Source: Tethya wilhelma
Taxonomy: Eukaryota; Porifera; Demospongiae; Tethyida; Tethyidae
Direction of reading: 5' to 3'
DNA length: 64,000 bases
Assembly: GCA_964030475.1 (NCBI GenBank)
Contig: CAXIPT010000020.1
Span: 325,310 to 389,309 of the forward strand
A model generated the notes under the pieces. It searched no databases. It was not told where the DNA came from and was given only the letters and a program-made list of their open reading frames with translations. Positions 55,190 to 64,000 of this stretch are shown here, in pieces. The translations under genes and the position numbers were made by a program. Numbering within the stretch: the first letter of the stretch is position 1; each line of letters begins with the position of its first letter.

Positions 55190-56030
55190 AAGTTAGGTAT
55201 CTGTGATAGTTGTATTTCTTGTGACACAAGTAAGATTTACCATACATACAGCAAACTCCGTGCATGTCTAACTTAGTGGCATTGTATCATTTGTCTCATT
55301 CAAGTACCTAGGACCATACACCAAGCCTCTCTCCAAGCCAGCCCATATCTTGAACTGATTGTAAAACATTCACAGTCTCCATATACATCAAGACAAACCA
55401 GGGTATATACAGCTAATTGGTTCTCTTGTTGATATGAGATTATAAAGAAAAGCCTGTTTGAGTGAATCAGTGTGACATGAGTCACAGAAGTGATGTATCA
55501 GTATAGGGTAGTGATTGGAGCAGTGTTGTTGATAAATTGAGACACAAGTTCTCTTGCATGGCTTTCTTTCTTTGTCTTGCTTGAATTGCATGGCTTTCTT
55601 TCAATTATAGTGACGGTAGCTGTTAAACCAATTTCTGTAGGGTTGCTGATATCAGTATATTCCAGTGTGCTGAACAGGAATTTGTTACATTGAATGTTTT
55701 TTTTTTTTTTGAATTCCCATGTTTGAACTGATGGCTACAAGCAGGCACTGTATATTCCACGTGTATGCTGATTTGTCCAACACCACAATTGTATCACCAG
55801 CTGGAGAGTGGTTTGTCTTGGTGTATATGGAGACAATGTATGTATCACAATCAGTTCAAGATATGGACTAGCTTGAACAGAGACTAGGTGTGTGATTCAA
55901 GGTACTTGAATGTGACAAGGGATGCAATGCCACCAAGTTAGACGTGCATTGAGTTTGTTGAGTGTAAAGTGTCTCATACTTATGTCACAAGAAATACTAT
56001 ACTATCACAGATATTAAACTTAGCATTGTA
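55190..56030. repeat. Foldback element with ~200-bp imperfect arms
   Basis: 55190-55410 (ATCTGTGATAGTTGTATTTC, CAAGTACCTAGGACCATACA, CATATCTTGAACTGATTGT) is inverted at 55808-56030. The loop of ~400 bp has a poly-T run. Short frames inside are not credible genes. Confidence 0.7.
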
Positions 56031-56087
56031 CTTATGTCCTGATCAACTGAACATCATTGTTTAAAAGAAAATAAGTATATTGTGAAG

Positions 56088-56950
56088 GTCAATTTTCAAT
56101 ATCACTGTCTGCATCAGTATCAGTACCAAGACTAATTGTTGTGTGAACTTTATTAATAGTTGGTAATGTTTCACGTAAATAAACTTCTTGTTCTTCATCA
56201 CTACTATTACTGTTATCAGAGCTATTGTCACCAACAAAAGCGTCATTGTTTTTGTTCACCCTACACTTTGGGCACGAACCACCATTGTTGTGTGGATTAT
56301 TACATTGTAGTTTGCATTTGCAAGAAGCCCCACAGGGTTGGCATAATCTAAAACAATTTTTACAGCCCGCTTTCTTTCCATCACACCCACTTTTACACCT
56401 ACACCCCTTCTTTCGGATAGTATATTGTTTTAAGATATCTTCATCTTCCTAAACAATTCGAATTTGTTCATCAACTAGTTTCCAACTATAAGCAAATGGA
56501 TCCATAGTTAGGCTGGTTGATGTTGCTGAATATGCTAATTTTAGAACAAATTCTGCTCTCATTTTATGATGGTGTAGAGCTCTCATTGATAGTATCAATA
56601 GATATTCATGGTCTTTACTTCCATTTGAGTGATGAAAACAGACCTGCCTACAAAAATTCGTGCCATTGTACTAGTGTTGGCAAAGGATTGTGTCATATGC
56701 ACACCATTTCAACAAACGCTGTTTATCTTCATGTATAGGAGAAGCTGATAGTGATGTATGCAATGTATCAATTCGTTCACTGTTGAACAAAACTTTGTGT
56801 TTGCTCAAGTATATGGCACAAATAAGCCTAGTCCAGGCTTCAGAATTGATTTCCTTCTATTTCTCCCCTTGTATTCCATTTATAGCACACTGTTCCATTG
56901 AAACCAGTGCAGTGATATATGGTGCATATTCCACAAAGGTGGAAACAAAC
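56088..56950 (-). pseudogene. TE-like protein with C-terminal CXC (tesmin-type) domain, three in-frame TAGs
   Basis: No ATG-led ORF spans it, but one frame is open for about 285 codons apart from three TAG codons. Segments: FVEYAPYITALVSMEQCAIN, GEK-TAG, INSEAWTRLICAIYLSKHKV, LCQH-TAG, RALHHHKMRAEFVLKLAYSA, MDPFAYSWKLVDEQIRIV-TAG, then GCRCKSGCDGKKAGCKNC, PCGASCKCKLQCNNPHN and GGSCPKC. The last part is a Cys-rich CXC pattern with the NPHNN box. An acidic Ser-rich tail ends near 56088. Similar C-terminal CXC domains occur in animal TE proteins. Whether the TAGs are nonsense changes or mark unspliced joins is not settled; the third could be an acceptor (TTTAG). Confidence 0.6.
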
Positions 56951-57208
56951 ACTTATTTTGATGTTTTATACAAAGAGCTGATATAATCCCCTCCACTAAG
57001 AATATAAATAGCTAGTAAACATGTTGCTGGGTAATCAATTTTAGATAATTGTGAATGTGCATGCACAGATTAAACCAAAAGGCTAATATTTACATATTCT
57101 GCTTTAATTTCTCGTTCTGCATATACCTGTTTACCTTGCATCCATTTTCCTTCATACAATGCCATCCATATGTCCATATATCAGTATCACTATCAGTTAT
57201 AACTATAC

Positions 57209-57462
57209 AAGTACAAAAAACATTGGAAATGTAATCAGACACAGGAATGGCTAAATCGTAAAAAAAACGCAAACAAGATGGAATGGCTGTTGAGTGTGTG
57301 CAGAATTCTTCCTGTATGGGCTGCATTTAACAATCTCCTTATTGAGTCTCTTATTTTGCCCACAGGAAGAATTCCTTACACACTCTTAACAGCCATTCCA
57401 TCTTGTTTGCGTTCTTTAGCCATTCCTGTGTCTCATTACATTTCCAATGTTTTTTGTACTTG
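57209..57462. repeat. Long palindrome, second complete copy
   Basis: Same arms as 52594-52853, joined to copy f of the hairpin-ended element. Confidence 0.85.
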
Positions 57463-58257
57463 TTTGTTCTCATTTTTCCATAATTCTACAAATCACAATT
57501 GAGTTGGTGTGTGTAGCTAGCTACTAAGCTAGTAGTCTGGAAAGCCAGCTAGACTGTGGCCGGGCTGCTCAGTAAGTTGTGTACTGAGCCTGCTTGATAC
57601 TGAACTGTAACACACATCTCAGTCATTTGCATGATTTGGAGGCAGGAGCTGTATCATAAGATTTACTTGCCTTTCTATATGTTATAATCAAAGTCCTGAT
57701 TCATTTCTTAAGAAGAGCAAGAGCATCCAGGTATCACAAAATAGTTCCAGTCAACTTGCATTTGAATTCCAAATAACGCACACTTTTGTGTGTGGAAAGG
57801 GTCGTCAATTCGAATTTTCTAGTAGCTAATGAATTATGCATGAGTGTAGAAATTAATGGCGGCCACATGGAGGAGGCGCTTTTCGCCTTGTATCTAGCTA
57901 CTCAATGAGAGGCGCTAAAAACCGATGGCAAAAGCGACTGTCCCGGAAGAAACCAAGTTCATTCATTCAAGAATCAGCTTCTAAAAGTGAATAGTCTCTG
58001 AGAAAACTCGAGCCAAGATAAAAGAAGAAGAAGATGGAGAAATTTGGAGGTTTGGCATGTTTGTGTTTGTTACTTTAGCGATGGTTTTAGGCCATGTTTT
58101 TGGGCTCATTAGAAAGGGAAAGAGCTAAATAGTAGCTTAAGAAACCTTTTAGTGCTAAGCGCTTAGTTTTTGCAGAGTTATTGACGTGAATATTCATATT
58201 GCGCTAATGGGCCATCCGTGCCATTCCTGTGTACCCAGTACTACCGTACTGGGAATT
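57463..58257 (-). mobile_element. Hairpin-ended non-autonomous element, copy f (most complete)
   Basis: The full module series runs from TCATTTTTCCATAATTC through GTCGTCAATTCGAATTTTC, GGCGCTAAAAACCGATGGCA, a short GAA tract, GGTTTTAGGCCATG and GGGCCATCCGTGCC to the terminal hairpin CCCAGTACTACCGTACTGGG. With the palindrome, the unit spans 57209-58257. Confidence 0.85.
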
Positions 58258-58737
58258 ATTAGATGACAATCGTATACAGTGAAACCACAAATTATAGTCA
58301 GCTTCCCCGTGTTGATTAGAAAGCATAGGTAAAGTTAGTTCACATTTGTTTTATAGTGTGNCTTACAAAAGCGATGCTATGGCTATATAGCCTAACTATC
58401 CCTGCACCTACGTAGCAAGTTTCAAGCTTATCCTCTGAAGGGTTGTAGAAAAAACGTTGATCTAAAGTCGACCATCGTGATCGCGAAGATCGTGACCGTT
58501 AGTTGCCCAACGACGAGTAGCGCCACGCCTTACTAGCAGTTCTAAGTCTGACTTGATATTTTAGTAGAGTAGTCCTTTACCTATTCGTATATAAAGTTTA
58601 AAGTTCAGGGCTTAGCTTGCAAAATAGTCGCTAGTGCAGCCTTGACGCGATTTTGCGTCAACCGCGGTTTGAAACACCCACGTGGATGACGCAATTTAGC
58701 GTCAACCGCAGGTAATCAGTTAAAGCATGAGCACGAG

Positions 58738-58790
58738 GGATCTATGGCATATAATGCCCTGTAATCCGAGGGCATTATATGCCATATAGA
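58738..58790. repeat. Short perfect-type hairpin inside the foldback
   Basis: ATCTATGGCATATAATGCCC with its inverse GGGCATTATATGCCATATAG; loop about 10 nt. Confidence 0.85.
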
Positions 58791-59084
58791 TCATGAGTGC
58801 ACACGTCCTTTAAATAGTTTATATCCCACGTTGCAAGCGGAAAATGAAAATGTCTCGTTATTCGTCAGCGCTTGCCATTAAGGACTGGGCCCAATAGGAA
58901 ATGGGTAAAAAAATTGCAATGTTCAGTTGACTCTAACTTCCCTTAGCTAAGTGCTAACTTTGCAAATAATGGATCATAAGATAATTTCATCCTTACCTGT
59001 CATGTAGATAAAATTCCAAAACCACAAGTTAAATATTCATTAAAAAAATTAAGTTTTGAGCTTCACCCCTAATTAATGAATAAT

Positions 59085-59385
59085 TAATTAGGCGGATATG
59101 AAGGGCTGTTACTATGGTAACGAAATTATTATCAACTGAATCGGAATATTCTAAACTTGATTTTCACAGGATAGATTTTTAATATCTCGTTGCTAAGGTG
59201 AGTTACAGCTGTTTATATGATTTCGGCTGGTGTGCATTTAATAGAAAACATTCCGTATCTCACCATGGCAACGAGATATAAAAAATCTACTCTGTCAAAA
59301 TTGATTTTGAAACATTCCGATTCAGATGATTATAATTTTGTTACCATAGCAACAGCCTTTAATATCCGCCTAATTAATTTATTAT
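59085..59385. repeat. Inner foldback (~130-bp arms)
   Basis: TAATTAATTAGGCGGATATG..., TACTATGGTAACGAAATTAT..., ATATCTCGTTGC is inverted after a ~35-bp centre. A related block lies at 30575-30880. Confidence 0.75.
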
Positions 59386-59918
59386 TAATATGAATATTAA
59401 TGAGGTCACATGACTCAAAATTTTTGAACAAAAACTTAATTAAGTAAGAAACGTTATCCTTGGTTTCCATGGCAATAGCTAATTTGTTTTGAAAGTTATG
59501 TCGAATTTGAATAATTTTTTTCCCTTAACCGATTACCTGCGGTTGACGCTAAATCGCGTCATTGCTTAGCTTGCAAAATAGTCGCTAGTGCAGCCTTGAC
59601 GCGATTTTGCGTCAACCGCGGTTTGAAACACCCACGCGGATGAGCCCTGAACTTTAAACTTTATATACGAATAGGTAAGGGACTACTCTACTAAAATATC
59701 AAGTCAGACTTAGAACTGCTAGTAAGGCGTGGCCCTACTCGTCGTTGAGCGACTAACGGTCACGATCTCCGCGATCACGATAGGCGACTTTAGATCGACG
59801 TTTTTTCTACAACACTTCAGAGGATAAGCTTGAAACTTGCTACGTAGGTGCAGGGATAGTTAGGCTATATAGCCATAGCATCGCTTTTGTAAGCGTTGCT
59901 GGCTAGCTGGAAAAAAAN

Positions 59919-61289
59919 GCGCACGGAAGTTCAAGCAGATACAGACAACTTATCAGAAGATAGCGACTCTGTAGGGGTAGGCTTGTGCCTATTAAGCCTA
60001 CTGTTGAATGTACCACTGGTGGAAAGCATGTGTAAAACAGGTGCATACAAGATATAGATACACATGAGTAAAGATTCTGTTGAAATACATTACTATAGTA
60101 TTTGATAAGATATAGCATAGGATTTAGAATATGGTCGAAAAGATGCGCACACAAGCCTTAGGAGAAAAAACAAACAAACAACACAAACATAAACCTGTAA
60201 ACTTATTTAATCATGCATGTAAAATATTTAATGCTATTTCACTGTTCAACACTAATGCACATGCTCTATATATTGCTTCAATTTAATGCTTGGACAAACG
60301 AGCATAAAATTGGAGTAGTTAACTGTGAGTTTTAGATCAATGCTCAAACACAATAAGTCCACCATGTGAGTGTAAAAAGCACTTTGAAAGCCAACAACTA
60401 TTAGGAAATGAAAAGTGCATGACATAGATTTGTTTATCACTGGAATGCACAAATTTAACAAGGGTGAGTTATTGTTGCATGACTGCTGATGGTATGTCTA
60501 TACCTGATATAAATGTCAGCATGATACATAGCTGGCCTAAATTAATACTGAATAAACAATATCTGATAGTAAATTGACACGCAGACATGCATGGAGACTT
60601 AAATGTGGTAGTACGGAATGCATGTGTACAGTAACAATTGTTTAACTTACAATGGGAAATTTCTTCGAAGAAAGTCGGCGATGTATCCACTCAAACTGAA
60701 ATTTGCAGTAGGATCCAACAAGACTCCAAAACGATTTTCAAAGGTACGAGCCATTAGATCCATCAGCACCTCCAGTCTATGCTTGGTTCCGCCCTGCTCT
60801 TCTTTTAGAAGCTTCAGATTTCTTTCGTATGTAACGGAGTCTTCACCATGAGTAGGTGCACATAAGAATGCATGGCTTGGTCAACTGTGCGACGCTTTTT
60901 CTTAGGAGGGTCTTGGCTTGGTGAATCATCTTTATTCTGGTTGTTGCAGCGATAGTATATGAACCACTTCCAGAAGTGCTATATAATTATTATAAAAAAG
61001 TATTTATTGTAAACAGTGCCCTGCCCGGAAATCCAAATTTACCTGAAATGCCCCTGATTTCAGACGAAATGCACTTTGCCCTGGAAAATGCAACATCAAA
61101 ACCTTACCTTTTGTCAACTCTATGCTGTCCTAAAAAGGCTAACAAAGCAATAATCTTCGCTTTCTGAAGTGCTAGCTGCGCTAAGATCATAATTGCACTA
61201 TGTACTTCTGCAATTAAATGGGCTTGTCGACACACACATAAAGAGGCATGGCTCGAATTTTCACGCGTGCGGCTTTAATGTCCCTGGAT
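59919..61289 (-). pseudogene. Intergenic with a SAMD3-like protein fragment (60960-60654)
   Basis: Minus-strand frames in 60960-60654: SPSQDPPKKKRRTVDQAMHS, then a frame change near 60845 into GEDSVTYERNLKLLKEEQGG and NRFGVLLDPTANFSLSGYIA, DFLRRNFPL, followed by a GTAAG donor-like site. The pattern GEDxxTxExxxxLLKEExxG resembles a conserved block in SAMD3-like/TE-associated proteins; this is a weak call. The rest of the interval has no recognisable feature. Confidence 0.35.
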
Positions 61290-62132
61290 TTTATACCTGA
61301 AGGTTGGCACTTCATCATCAGGTACACTTTCAATTGCACTGGTGCTTAACCAAGACTTGCGGTTGGTCATATGCATTTGTCTGTAACAAAAAAAAATTAT
61401 CTCTATAATAAATTTTCAGGTAAGCGTAACTAAACTTTTATACTTTTACTGTTTTAAATGGTTTTTTTTGTTTAATTACAGAGCAAAAAATTTATGAAAG
61501 TACTGTTAACGCTGGTTTTGCAACCTCCACTGGAACAGAGTGGCTGAAAGATAGTATTCCGGGAATCCTAAGATAGGGGGGCTTAGATTGAAAGTGCACT
61601 TACATCTCTCCTCGCACAAGTAAGTAAAGTTCAGTGCTTAAATTAAGGCTTAAAATCTATAAGATCTCAACAGGGAGTCAATAATTCGATAGCTTCGAAT
61701 CCTTTTTGCCACCAGCGATAGTAAAGAGCAGAACTACAGTTTAAATTTTCAAAGAGAACTCGTTGAAGTTTCTTGGTTACCTAGAAACAAAGGAGCATGT
61801 GTAATAACCACACGTGGGTCAATGAACTTTGAACTTTCATGACGACACAGTGCGATGTCAGTGTATTCATGTAAACGCTGTTCTTTCTGTTCTACCAAAC
61901 TTCTTCAACTTACTAAGCATGCATTTGAAACTCACTCATTTGAACCAATCTTTACCTATTCTTGTGGTTGCTTACATCTGTTCAAACTTGGATCTTTATT
62001 TGCCTGCTGGAAGACTAATGCCAACAGGAAGCATCCTAACTGGCAGAACTCAGATGAACTTGAAAACCTATCTTGATCTTAGCCACTGTTTGACTTCTAA
62101 ACTATGATCAGACTGTGATGAGGCTGCCATAT
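61290..62132 (+). pseudogene. Deletion derivative of the C2H2-containing TE gene, 5' part
   Basis: Matches about 38400-39200: GFATSTGTEWLKDSIP, LLAQ|GTAAGT donor, SCKRCSFCSTKLLQLTKHAF, HPNWQNSDELE. Here the C2H2 piece has lost a few residues (FTYSCGCLHLFK compared with FTNFCGINSCLHLFK). Ends at the N at 62133. The last 663 bp are repeated inverted at 63338-64000. Confidence 0.75.
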
Positions 62133-62133
62133 N

Positions 62134-62838
62134 AGCCTCAGACAAGCCAACTCCTATCTGCTCTAAAAGAAGAATCAACCCTAAAGCAAACTTGTAAGTC
62201 TATAGGCTGCATGTGTATAAATTTTTATCATTAAATTCTTGATCATTAATTAGTATCACAGATGTGGATTTTGGCAACAAATCTACCCCTGATGATAGGT
62301 GACCTGATTCCTTCTGATGATAAGAAGTGGGAATGCTTTTTGTTGAAGTGGCCTCCTGGAAGCATTGATTCATGACCACCATCAACTATTCATTTGATGC
62401 TATCCACATGTGAAAGTGACACCAAAAATGTCCATTTTCCCAATCAAATTTTACGGTTGGTGTATACTATAAAAAACAATTGCTACTGCATTGACTATAA
62501 TTATATACATCTACAGAACAGGGCCACTTACTGGTACTTAGTGTATGCGAATGCAAGCTAAAAACAAATATTTTAAGGATGCTGCTCACAGAAGTAACTT
62601 CAAAAATGTATGTCTGACAGTAGCCAAGCGACTACTCTGTTCATATTTGATGAGCAATCAATTCTTTGATTAAAATATTGAATATGGTCCAGGTGTGTGT
62701 ACGTGTGTTTGTCCCGTCTGATTTAATTTGTACATGCGCATATCTGATGTCCTGTGTTGAATCTGAAGTGCATGTGCACACATGCACAATGTACATCCTC
62801 AGATGTTCTATGACACATGTCCAATATGCCATCAGCAT
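62134..62838 (+). pseudogene. Deletion derivative of the C2H2-containing TE gene, 3' part
   Basis: Matches about 43945-44700 with internal deletions: GCCTCAGACAAGCC..., GGATTTTGGCAACAAATCTA, AAAGTGACACCAAAAATG, AAAAACAAATATTTTAAGGA and the non-coding tail GTGTGTGTACGTGTGTTTG. Everything corresponding to 39.2-43.9 kb is absent at the N. Confidence 0.75.
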
Positions 62839-62840
62839 AG

Positions 62841-62933
62841 CCTCATCCCCAGGCCCTCTGCGTGCTACTATTGCTGATTTATTACGTTACCAGATAATTT
62901 TATTTAAGCACACAGAGGGCCTGGGAAACGAGG
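62841..62933. mobile_element. Short MITE (93 bp)
   Basis: Inverted ends CCTCATCCCCAGGCCCTCTG and CAGAGGGCCTGGGAAACGAG with about 42 bp between. The CTCRTNCCCAG start resembles the ends of the Academ-like element. Confidence 0.75.
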
Positions 62934-63337
62934 GTAGACACATGGTAGACAAGTGATTTTGCGCGTGGGCAGCTCCGCTTAGACTGCCCACGTATTTTGC
63001 ATATGACATCATAAATAGTGATGAATATTCGCATACATGTAGGCGCTACTGAAAAGATCAAGAAGCTGCTGATAAAGAGTCTGAGCCTCGGACTTTGACA
63101 GTGACTACTGGATTGTCAACTGTAAACCAGTGACTGATTTGAACATCTAGATCTGTAGACTATTGCATTTATAAGTGAAGCATATATGTCATAGTGAATG
63201 TATACTAAAATGCTCCTCAAAATATAACTACAACACAACACTATTTAATGAAAAATGTAATAATTCATTCAGAATGTTTTAATTCATGAAATATGGCATG
63301 TTCACATGTCTCAGACACTTCATAAAATGCCCATCAA
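62934..63337. other. Intergenic, nothing recognised
   Basis: AT-rich, no frame or repeat that I can support. Confidence 0.4.
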
Positions 63338-64000
63338 ATATGGCAGCCTCATCACAGTCTGATCATAGTTTAGAAGTCAAACAGTGGCTAAGATCAAGAT
63401 AGGTTTTCAAGTTCATCTGAGTTCTGCCAGTTAGGATGCTTCCTGTTGGCATTAGTCTTCCAGCAGGCAAATAAAGATCCAAGTTTGAACAGATGTAAGC
63501 AACCACAAGAATAGGTAAAGATTGGTTCAAATGAGTGAGTTTCAAATGCATGCTTAGTAAGTTGAAGAAGTTTGGTAGAACAGAAAGAACAGCGTTTACA
63601 TGAATACACTGACATCGCACTGTGTCGTCATGAAAGTTCAAAGTTCATTGACCCACGTGTGGTTATTACACATGCTCCTTTGTTTCTAGGTAACCAAGAA
63701 ACTTCAACGAGTTCTCTTTGAAAATTTAAACTGTAGTTCTGCTCTTTACTATCGCTGGTGGCAAAAAGGATTCGAAGCTATCGAATTATTGACTCCCTGT
63801 TGAGATCTTATAGATTTTAAGCCTTAATTTAAGCACTGAACTTTACTTACTTGTGCGAGGAGAGATGTAAGTGCACTTTCAATCTAAGCCCCCCTATCTT
63901 AGGATTCCCGGAATACTATCTTTCAGCCACTCTGTTCCAGTGGAGGTTGCAAAACCAGCGTTAACAGTACTTTCATAAATTTTTTGCTCTGTAATTAAAC
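63338..64000 (-). pseudogene. Inverted copy of 61470-62132
   Basis: The reverse complement equals 61470-62132 over all 663 bp that I compared, including the C2H2-like frame. It continues at 63337 into sequence not present after the N at 62133. An overlapping contig end placed in the wrong orientation is the simplest reading; a true inverted repeat is possible. Confidence 0.85.

Larger units (their letters stand above)
58363..59917. mobile_element. Long foldback element with a same-orientation module in both arms
   Basis: Outer arms 58364-58610 and 59646-59897 are inverted (CTTACAAAAGCGATGCTATGG..., CTACTAAAATATCAAG), as are inner pieces 58689-58722 and 59525-59563 (GACGCTAAATCGCGTCA type). 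Between them a ~78-bp module (CTTAGCTTGCAAAATAGTCG... to CACCCACGTGGATGA) lies in the same orientation at 58610-58688 and 59567-59644. The block is bounded by N on both sides. No ORF. Confidence 0.8.

Noticed and set aside
55033..55591. Several short minus-strand ORFs
   Set aside because: They lie in a foldback element and have no domain features.
58203..58257. Helitron 3' end
   Set aside because: A terminal hairpin is present but no CTRR end follows, and no Rep/helicase gene carries the same end.

Overview
This window is eukaryotic, animal-type DNA with no ordinary host gene that I can identify with confidence. It is AT-rich, has short GT-AG introns, carries microsatellites, and is almost entirely made of nested transposable elements (TEs), their decayed copies, a tandem repeat of about 213 bp, and foldback elements. 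The TE mix (a Ngaro/DIRS-type tyrosine-recombinase retrotransposon, an Academ-like helicase-plus-transposase element, DUF7869-like transposases, MULE/ZSWIM-like fragments, a RAG1 N-terminal-like fragment, Ulp1-PHD) would fit an early-branching marine invertebrate. A demosponge is my best guess, but the sequence does not prove it.

Layout. 951-6926: Ngaro-like retrotransposon on the minus strand with split direct repeats and gag, RT, RNase H and tyrosine recombinase frames. 6927-17385: arrays of the ~213-bp repeat broken by a DUF7869-like DNA transposon (7487-10357), a composite foldback/MITE block (12270-13690) and another foldback-family block (14746-15290). 17386-23824: an Academ-like transposon with a RecQ-type helicase (+) and a DUF6589-type transposase (-) in convergent orientation. 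24368-31928: an unknown ORF split by a hAT-like MITE, MULE-like fragments and a RAG1 N-terminal/RING-like pseudogene. 32178-34300: a second, decayed DUF6589 gene behind its own terminal hairpin. 34390-35310: more tandem repeat. 36096-37502: Ulp1-PHD gene. 38596-44870: a C2H2-containing TE gene, decayed and split by a second DUF7869-like transposon (40206-43186). 46541-58257: copies of a hairpin-ended non-autonomous element with nested MITEs, a MULE fragment and a CXC-domain pseudogene. 58363-59917: long foldback element. 61290-64000: deletion derivatives of the C2H2 TE gene.

The window carries nine isolated N bases (12269, 24367, 31929, 34389, 49072, 53140, 58362, 59918, 62133) that divide it into ten blocks. 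Several joins look wrong. A 198-bp stretch is repeated at 24168-24365 and 34390-34587. A 663-bp stretch is repeated in inverted form at 61470-62132 and 63338-64000. The two ends of one Academ-like insertion, flanked by the same 10-bp direct repeat, lie 17 kb apart at 32178 and 49171. Block order should be treated as unproven.

Most coding frames are broken. Several hits look like CpG decay: CGT to TGT at the tyrosine-recombinase arginine and at the helicase motif VI arginine, and a TGA in the first transposase. Gene relationships here are those inside single transposons (gag with RT/RH and recombinase; helicase with transposase), not a host operon or pathway.
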